Origin: Desmonostoc muscorum LEGE 12446
GTDB taxonomy: Bacteria > Cyanobacteriota > Cyanobacteriia > Cyanobacteriales > Nostocaceae
NCBI RefSeq assembly: GCF_015207005.2
Contig: NZ_JADEXS020000001.1
Location: 3,534,001 to 3,598,000 of the forward strand
DNA: 64,000 bases
Reading direction: 5' to 3'
Each line of letters begins with the position of its first letter. The stretch's first letter is position 1. Both the position numbers and the translations under genes were made by a program. Under the pieces are notes generated by a model. It did not search any database. It saw only the letters and a program-made list of their open reading frames with translations, and was not told where the DNA came from. Shown in pieces: positions 58,148 to 64,000 of this stretch.

Positions 58148-58433
58148 AGAAAATTAGTCTCAAGTGCCCGGGTTTTTTATTTAATGACAATACTTGTCTT
58201 AAATATCTCTGGGAGGTTGAAATATCCTATATTTAATTGTGGCTTCCGAGTCTCTTGATGTCAGGGATTTTTCTTAAAGATTGAGTAAATTTTGATATTA
58301 AATCCTTACGGAGTGTGCGAATAATATTGACTATTTAATACACAATTTAAAATGTTTATTTATAATTGGTACGTAAGTAAAAACCCTGGAATTTATGATA
58401 TTCATACCAGTATTTCACAATAACAGTGATTGA
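58148..58433. other. Divergent promoter region of glycosyltransferase and methyltransferase
   Basis: AT-rich; nothing further seen. Confidence 0.4.
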
Positions 58434-59612
58434 ATGAGCGATCGCCCTTGTATTTTCTCTTTTTTTGCTGGTTCAGGTTTCCTGGATTTAGGTTTTGAAA
58501 CCAGTGGTTTTAACATTGTTTATGTTAATGAAATTTTTTCCCCATTCATGGCAGCATACCGCTATTCACGGCAGGCTCTCAATCTAGGGTTGCCAGAATA
58601 TGGATATTATGACGGTGAAGCAGGAGACGTAAGTAAACTTACCCAAGGTTCACAAGCACAACATATTTGCGAGTTAGTCAAAGATTGCCGTAAATTTAAT
58701 AATATTGTTGGCTTTATTGGTGGGCCTCCCTGTCCTGATTTTTCCATTGGGGGAAAAAACAGAGGCAATTTAGGAGATAATGGCAAGCTTTCGGCTTCCT
58801 ATGTGGAATTAATTTGTCAAAATCTCCCAGATTTTTTTTTATTTGAGAATGTTAAGGGTTTGTGGAAGACGAAGAAGCACCGTTTATTTTTTGAATACCT
58901 GAAGCAACAATTACAGCAAGCAGGATATATATTAACAGAGCGGTTAATTAATGCAATTGAATATGGCGTACCCCAAGATCGGGAAAGAATTATTTTGATT
59001 GGATTCCAAAAGAATTTTATCAAAGAGATGGATAGAGAGTTTAGTAGACAAGAATTACTAAATGCACATATTTTTCCTTGGCAAAATCAGATTTTATACG
59101 AGAAGAAAAATGTTTTTTCTTACCCTTGGCGTAAATGCGATCCATTTCAAGAAAATTCCATTATTCCTTGTCCTCTTGATATTCCTCAAAAATTAACAGT
59201 TGAATACTGGTTTAGAAAAAATAATGTCCTCAAGCATCCCAATGCTGAACATTACTTTCAACCAAGGGCAGGTATCACAAAATTTGCTGCTGTTGATGAA
59301 GGAGATGATTCTAAGAAATCTTTTAAACGTCTGCATAGATGGCGTTATTCTCCAACAGCTTGCTATGGAAATAATGAAGTACATTTACATCCTTATAAAA
59401 TCCGACGAATTTCTGTAGCAGAAGCTTTAGCTATCCAATCTTTACCTGCAAATTTCGTGCTTCCAGAGAATATGTCACTTACAAATATGTTTAAAACTAT
59501 TGGTAATGGCGTACCATACTTGGCATCAAAGGCGTTAGCTCAAACTATTATTAACTTCTTAGTAACTGACGTTAAGAATACTGTTGATATTCATAACCTT
59601 ACTGGCACTTAA
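58434..59612 (+). CDS. DNA (cytosine-5-)-methyltransferase
   Basis: 392 residues. Motif I FSFFAGSGFLDLGFETSGF, motif IV GGPPCPDFS with catalytic Cys100, motif VI FENVKGL, motif VIII PQDRERIILIGF, and motifs IX/X RRISVAEALAIQSLP and FKTIGNGVPYLASKALA. The target-recognition region (about 190-320) is not recognisable, so the methylated site is unknown. No restriction endonuclease gene is adjacent, which marks it as a solitary methylase. AT-richer than its neighbours, in keeping with transfer. Confidence 0.92.
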   Translation: MSDRPCIFSFFAGSGFLDLGFETSGFNIVYVNEIFSPFMAAYRYSRQALNLGLPEYGYYDGEAGDVSKLTQGSQAQHICELVKDCRKFNNIVGFIGGPPCPDFSIGGKNRGNLGDNGKLSASYVELICQNLPDFFLFENVKGLWKTKKHRLFFEYLKQQLQQAGYILTERLINAIEYGVPQDRERIILIGFQKNFIKEMDREFSRQELLNAHIFPWQNQILYEKKNVFSYPWRKCDPFQENSIIPCPLDIPQKLTVEYWFRKNNVLKHPNAEHYFQPRAGITKFAAVDEGDDSKKSFKRLHRWRYSPTACYGNNEVHLHPYKIRRISVAEALAIQSLPANFVLPENMSLTNMFKTIGNGVPYLASKALAQTIINFLVTDVKNTVDIHNLTGT

Positions 59613-59782
59613 TGTCAACTTAAATACTTACATAAATTCTGAGACATCTGCAAAGCTGATATCCCAGATAAGTTAGCAGCTTATTTTCAGAATAAACTCG
59701 TAATAAATGTGGTTTAATATATATATAAAAAATGTTTTAATTTTTTATAAACTTTAATAATCAATCACTGGTACAAAACACG

Positions 59783-60463
59783 ATGGCAGCAGACTATCCG
59801 GACATTGATATTGCGCCATTCATCGATCATGCCCTGTTAACGCCAACAGCTACTCCAGAGCAAGTTGAGCAATGGTGTGAAGAAGCATATAGATTCAATT
59901 TTGCGGCGGTTTGCCTGTACCCTGCCTATGTCAAGCAAGCAGTTGAACTCCTCCACGGTAAGAACCCGAAAGTCTGTACGGTGATTGGCTTTCCTGCTGG
60001 TGCGACTACTTCAGCAGTCAAGCTGTATGAGGCTCAAGAAGCGGCGGAAAGCGGGGCTACTGAGTTGGATGTGGTAATCAACTTGGGCTGGTTGAAAGCT
60101 GGCAAAACAGAAGAAGTTCATCGTGAGATTGCCGAAATTTGCGAGGAGACTGGACAAACTGTCAAGGTAATTTTGGAAACCAATCTGTTGACAGATGCGG
60201 AGAAAAAAATAGCTGCTGAAATATCTATGGAAGCGGGAGCAAGTTTCTTAAAAACCAGTACTGGTTGGAATGGTGGTGCCACTGTGGCTGATGTGCGACT
60301 TTTGAAGGAATTGGCGAAAGAAAGGTTGGGAATTAAAGCTTCAGGTGGTATCCGTACTATCAATCAAGCTCTAGACTTAATTGTAGCGGGTGCTACTAGA
60401 TTAGGCACATCTCGCGGTATCGATTTGATCCGCCAGCGCGATAACCTGGAAAAGGGTGAATAG
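59783..60463 (+). CDS. deoC: Deoxyribose-phosphate aldolase
   Basis: 226-residue TIM-barrel class I aldolase: [19 protein letters not shown] start, [38 protein letters not shown], the Schiff-base lysine in [10 protein letters not shown], and [11 protein letters not shown]. It splits 2-deoxyribose 5-phosphate to acetaldehyde and glyceraldehyde 3-phosphate. It is followed after a repeat block by recO. Confidence 0.96.
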   Translation: MAADYPDIDIAPFIDHALLTPTATPEQVEQWCEEAYRFNFAAVCLYPAYVKQAVELLHGKNPKVCTVIGFPAGATTSAVKLYEAQEAAESGATELDVVINLGWLKAGKTEEVHREIAEICEETGQTVKVILETNLLTDAEKKIAAEISMEAGASFLKTSTGWNGGATVADVRLLKELAKERLGIKASGGIRTINQALDLIVAGATRLGTSRGIDLIRQRDNLEKGE

Positions 60464-60538
60464 TCATTTGTCATTTGTCGTTTGTCCTTCGTCCTTTGTC
60501 CTTTTTTGTTCACTAATGACCAATGACTAATGACTAAT
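60464..60538. repeat. TCATTTGTC/CTAATGAC heptamer repeat at the recO start
   Basis: GTCATTTGTCATTTGTCGTTTGTCC followed by GACCAATGACTAATGACTAATGA is described by its units TCATTTG and ACTAATG. The last unit supplies the recO ATG. Confidence 0.75.
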
Positions 60539-61460
60539 GAGTAGAACCTATAAAGCAACCGGAATTAATCTTAAAACCCAGGCGCTCGGGGAATCGGATA
60601 AAATAGTGACAATTTTGACACCAGAATTCGGTCTAATTCGAGCAGTGGCTCCAGGGGCGCGCAAGCACAACTCCAGTTTGGGCGGCAGGAGCGGTATGTT
60701 CGTTGTTAATGAACTATTGATTGCCAAGGGGCGATCGCTTGATAAAATTACTCAAGCACAGACGTTAAAAACTTATCCAGGTCTAGCTAAAAATTTGGGA
60801 AAATTAGCTGCTGGCCAGTATTTAGCAGAAATAGTACTGTGTCAAGCTTTAAGTGAACAACCCCAAGAAGAACTTTATGAGTTATTCAATGAACATCTCC
60901 ATCGATTGGAGGTGTTGTCTAGTGGAAATACATCTGGTGTTTTAGCTCATCTGGCTCATGGGGTTTTTCACCTTTTAGCCTTAGCAGGACTGACACCGCA
61001 AGTGCAAGTTTGTTGCTTGTCTGGGCAACCCCTCACGCCAGATTTTACAGACCCCAACTGGCAGGTAGGATTTAGCATCCCTGCGGGTGGAATTGTTTGT
61101 TTAGAAGCTTGGGAACGTTTGCGAAGAGAGGGGGAGATGAGGAAGATGAGGGAGATGAGGGAGATTAATAATGAATACCCGATGCCCCATGCCCCATGCC
61201 CAATGCCCCATCCCCAAACAGTCATTGTCCATCGGCAAGAAATACCTGTGATTTCCAGTCGTCTTGGTGCAATGGAACTAGCTCTGCTTCAGAATCTATC
61301 GCAACCAGAAATCGTGCAAATTGATGGTGCAAGAGATCATAACTGGTTATCTGTTGAGCAGATTTTACGCCAGTATGCTCAGTATCAATTAGCCCGCCCT
61401 ATTCGCTCTGCTACCTTGATCGACTCTTATTTTGCTGCCAACCATGATGCAATCGTCTGA
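60537..61460 (+). CDS. recO: DNA repair protein RecO with repeat-derived insertion
   Basis: 307 residues. N-terminal OB domain ([40 protein letters not shown]) and helical C-domain with [17 protein letters not shown], a CCLSGQP cysteine pair and [19 protein letters not shown]. RecO binds ssDNA and loads RecA with RecR. Residues about 198-225 (from 61126 to about 61212) are translated GATGAGG and CCCCATG tandem repeats, a low-complexity insertion in the C-domain. The start codon lies in a repeat unit. Overlaps the next gene by up to 29 bases. Confidence 0.92.
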   Translation: MSRTYKATGINLKTQALGESDKIVTILTPEFGLIRAVAPGARKHNSSLGGRSGMFVVNELLIAKGRSLDKITQAQTLKTYPGLAKNLGKLAAGQYLAEIVLCQALSEQPQEELYELFNEHLHRLEVLSSGNTSGVLAHLAHGVFHLLALAGLTPQVQVCCLSGQPLTPDFTDPNWQVGFSIPAGGIVCLEAWERLRREGEMRKMREMREINNEYPMPHAPCPMPHPQTVIVHRQEIPVISSRLGAMELALLQNLSQPEIVQIDGARDHNWLSVEQILRQYAQYQLARPIRSATLIDSYFAANHDAIV

Positions 61461-63099
61461 TTTGGATAAAAAAATCCTGCCTTTATCACCAAGCCTCGTC
61501 AAAAAACATAATAGAGCATCAGATCATACAGTAACTAATCATCTGAGTGCCGTCTCTAAGTCTACACCTAATCAAATCAATGGACAAGAAATGTCCCCAA
61601 AAGACATTTCTAAAAACGATCAAAGTTGGACAGAAATACCAAAAAATCATGTTACAAGCCAATCAGAAACACCAACCCAAGAACAATTAACCACTGGCCA
61701 AACAGACAGAAATAATGATAACGGCAAGGGGCTAGACCTAAGCAATGGTAAAAATTTGCCAGTAACCACTATTCCAAAAACAGAACCAGCGAAATTACAT
61801 GAACCTGGTTCAGAGAATGCAAAACAGCGGGGGTTTGTGCCAGTATTAAAAAACTTTAATTTCCTGGCTCTTTGGGGCGGTCAAGTTTTCTGCCAACTAG
61901 CAGATAAAGTTTATTTGGTGCTGATGATTGCTTTGATTAATACTCAGTTTCAGGGTGGTAATCAGAGTATTAGTGGATGGGTGTCAGCCTTGATGATGGC
62001 TTTCACTATTCCAGCAGTATTGTTTGGTTCTGTCGCTGGTGTGTTTGTAGACCGTTGGCCGAAAAAGGCTGTGTTGGTGGCAACGAATGTTTGGCGCGGT
62101 ATCCTGGTTTTCTCAATTCCCTTCCTAATGTGGTTGACTCATGATTGGAAACCCATAGGAGTCTTACCAGTAGGTTTTTTAATCATTCTGGGTGTGACTT
62201 TTTTAGTTTCCACACTGACGCAGTTTTTTGCCCCAGCGGAACAGGCGGCAATTCCTTTAGTAGTAGAAGAACAGCATTTACTCTCAGCTAATTCGCTTTA
62301 CACAACAACGATGATGGCATCGGTAATTGTTGGGTTTGCTGTTGGTGAACCGTTGTTAGCGATCGCCGATAGACTTTGGTTGCAATTTAGTGGTAGTAGT
62401 GGTTTAGGGAAAGAACTTTTAGTCGGTGGCAGTTATGCGATCGCTGGAATCATTTTGTTCCTCCTGAGAACTAACGAAAAACCTCACCCACCCGAAACAG
62501 AATTCCCTCACGTATTCTCTGACTTACGGGATGGTCTGTCCTACCTGAAAGCCAATCATCGCGTCCGTAATGCTTTACTCCAGCTAATTATCTTGTTTTC
62601 TGTCTTCGCAGCCTTAACTGTTTTAGCTGTTCGTATGGCAGAAATAATTCCCAATATGAAAGCCTCCCAATTCGGCTTTTTACTTGCAGCTGGTGGTGTT
62701 GGCATTGCAGCTGGAGCAACAATTCTCGGTCAATTTGGTCAACGCTTCTCCTACACCCAACTAAGTTTGTGCGGTTGTCTTGGTATGGCAGCATCGTTGA
62801 TTGGTCTGTCAATATTTACCACACAATTGTGGTTAATTTTGTTACTAGTTGCTTTATTAGGTGTCTTTGGGGCACTAGTAGGCATTCCCATGCAAACAAC
62901 GATTCAAACAGAAACACCTCCAGAAATGCGTGGTAAAGTTTTCGGTCTACAGAACAATGTCATTAACATTGCTCTTTCCCTACCTTTGGCATTAGCTGGT
63001 GTAGCAGAAACCTTTGTAGGGTTACAGGCAGTTTTTTTGGGATTAGCAGCGATCGTTTTTTTAGGAGGAATATTAACCTGGTATAACTCACATCAGTAG
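61432..63099 (+). CDS. MFS permease with long hydrophilic N-terminus
   Basis: 555 residues (or 550 from the ATG at 61447). The first 125 residues are polar, Asn/Thr/Lys-rich and probably disordered. The rest is a 12-helix MFS protein: [20 protein letters not shown] first helix, [19 protein letters not shown] (the A-loop motif) and [24 protein letters not shown]. The fold is closest to MFS_3/EntS-like exporters; the substrate is not predictable. Overlap with recO suggests co-transcription. Confidence 0.87.
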   Translation: MLPTMMQSSDLDKKILPLSPSLVKKHNRASDHTVTNHLSAVSKSTPNQINGQEMSPKDISKNDQSWTEIPKNHVTSQSETPTQEQLTTGQTDRNNDNGKGLDLSNGKNLPVTTIPKTEPAKLHEPGSENAKQRGFVPVLKNFNFLALWGGQVFCQLADKVYLVLMIALINTQFQGGNQSISGWVSALMMAFTIPAVLFGSVAGVFVDRWPKKAVLVATNVWRGILVFSIPFLMWLTHDWKPIGVLPVGFLIILGVTFLVSTLTQFFAPAEQAAIPLVVEEQHLLSANSLYTTTMMASVIVGFAVGEPLLAIADRLWLQFSGSSGLGKELLVGGSYAIAGIILFLLRTNEKPHPPETEFPHVFSDLRDGLSYLKANHRVRNALLQLIILFSVFAALTVLAVRMAEIIPNMKASQFGFLLAAGGVGIAAGATILGQFGQRFSYTQLSLCGCLGMAASLIGLSIFTTQLWLILLLVALLGVFGALVGIPMQTTIQTETPPEMRGKVFGLQNNVINIALSLPLALAGVAETFVGLQAVFLGLAAIVFLGGILTWYNSHQ

Positions 63100-63442
63100 T
63101 TATCAACAGCAGCTATTATTCATGACCTTGAAGTAATTACTAATTTACTTAAAATTTGTGTGTTCGTGTTAAACTAAGGTCAGTCAAAATTTATCGCATA
63201 CTTGCCGGATATCAATCTGACATTAGCCAGAATAAGTTGTTTAAATATAAGAGATTAACAACTTATAAGTTGAATCAATACAGCCATCAATTCAGCAGTT
63301 TAATTAGCTAAAAAATAGCTTTTTAAACTAATTTTTGGCATATATTACTAAAAACTAAAAACCAGCAAGTATACCACGATAAAAGCAACAAAGGACGCAA
63401 AACTAATACATCAAACCCGCTTTTCTTACAGCTAAATAAAGA
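63100..63442. other. Intergenic region upstream of the last glycosyltransferase gene
   Basis: AT-rich, 343 bases, no repeat or RNA structure recognised. Confidence 0.4.
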
Positions 63443-64000
63443 ATGCGTATAGCCTGGATTGGAAAAAAATCGCCCTTTTGCGGCAATGTCACCTACAGTA
63501 GAGAAATTACAAATGCCTTGCTAGACAAGGGACATCAAGTTAGCTTTCTCCACTTCGCTCAAGAAGAATCAGAACCTGATAATTGGCCAAATCTCCAAGA
63601 AGTTCCCCTACCTTTTATTTACAAATCACAGGTTTACACAATCCCCACTTTTAAGGCGACTAAAGTTTTAACTGACTCGCTGCGGAAAATTAAACCAGAT
63701 GTTGTACATGCTTCCTTAACCCTATCTCCTCTTGATTTTGTTCTACCGGAAATCTGTGAGGAACTGAGGTTACCTTTAGTTGCTACTTTTCATACACCGT
63801 TTGCTGGGAAGGGAGCAAAGCTGATATCAGGAACACAGCTTTTGGCTTATCAACTCTACGCGCCTTTTTTGGTTAACTACGATCGCGTAATTGTATTTTC
63901 CCAAATTCAGCGGGAATTATTGGCACGTATGGGCGTAAGGGAAGAAAATATTGCGATCATTCCCAACGGTGTTGATCCAATTAAGTATTCTCCAGGGGCT
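63443..64000 (+). CDS. Family 4 glycosyltransferase, right-truncated
   Basis: 186 codons from ATG 63443 to the window edge. N-domain of a GT-B transferase: MRIAWIGKKSPFCGNVTYSR, ALLDKGHQVSFLHF, KPDVVHASLTLSPLDFVLP, LVATFHTPFAGKG, and INNGVD-type IPNGVDPIKYSPG at the domain hinge. The donor-binding half lies outside. The sugar and acceptor are unknown. Confidence 0.88.
   Translation, partial: MRIAWIGKKSPFCGNVTYSREITNALLDKGHQVSFLHFAQEESEPDNWPNLQEVPLPFIYKSQVYTIPTFKATKVLTDSLRKIKPDVVHASLTLSPLDFVLPEICEELRLPLVATFHTPFAGKGAKLISGTQLLAYQLYAPFLVNYDRVIVFSQIQRELLARMGVREENIAIIPNGVDPIKYSPGA

Overview
The window looks like chromosomal DNA of a filamentous heterocyst-forming cyanobacterium of the Nostoc type, close to Nostoc punctiforme. 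The evidence is the very frequent HIP1 octamer GCGATCGC, heptameric tandem repeats (TAATTCG, TTTTAGA), small dispersed repeats between and inside genes, WD40/STAND/Ser-Thr-kinase-like proteins, CGLD27 and Uma2 families, and a gas-vesicle locus directly followed by a Ptx-type phototaxis locus. No plasmid, prophage or intact insertion sequence is visible.

Layout. 1-16 kb: a left-truncated WD40 protein with a degenerate kinase domain (-), infC, an ADP/ATP-translocase-like MFS/HEAT protein, a beta-lactamase-fold serine hydrolase (-), a TrkA-type protein, a sugar-type ABC binding lipoprotein (-), a YebC-family regulator, a 55-residue secreted His-rich peptide, a UbiH-like flavoprotein, a Uma2 nuclease-like protein (-) and an Slt-type lytic transglycosylase. 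16-19 kb: an nSTAND ATPase with 11 WD40 repeats (-). 19.6-30.8 kb: a rearranged gas-vesicle locus: ArsA/Get3-like ATPase, gvpV-like, a GNAT/DUF1778 toxin-antitoxin insertion (-), gvpG (-), gvpN-gvpJ-gvpK-gvpF, a two-domain Cdc48-like AAA ATPase, a second gvpF/L (gvpW), gvpA and a gvpC-like gene fused to a winged-helix-like domain. 31-47.4 kb: a chemotaxis-type signalling cluster in the ptx order: PatA-type regulator, CheY, CheW, a seven-GAF receptor, hybrid CheA, double CheW, a small GAF/MCP-like protein and a degenerate CheA.

47.5-64 kb: a DapF-family protein lacking both catalytic cysteines (-), an NfeD/flotillin pair, a membrane GTPase (-), a PD-(D/E)XK homing-endonuclease-like gene next to a tRNA-fMet interrupted by a 244-nt group I intron (-), asparaginase, CGLD27 and rsfS (-), a glycosyltransferase (-), a solitary C5 DNA methyltransferase, deoC, recO, an MFS permease and a right-truncated glycosyltransferase.

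How it fits together. Flotation (gvp) and phototaxis (ptx) genes lie side by side on the + strand. Both traits belong to hormogonia, the motile dispersal filaments of Nostoc, so the 19.6-47.4 kb block reads as a hormogonium behaviour island. Its least explained parts are three extra ATPases around the gvp genes, a GvpC-like/DNA-binding-like fusion, and a receptor in which six of seven GAF domains carry a bilin-type cysteine.
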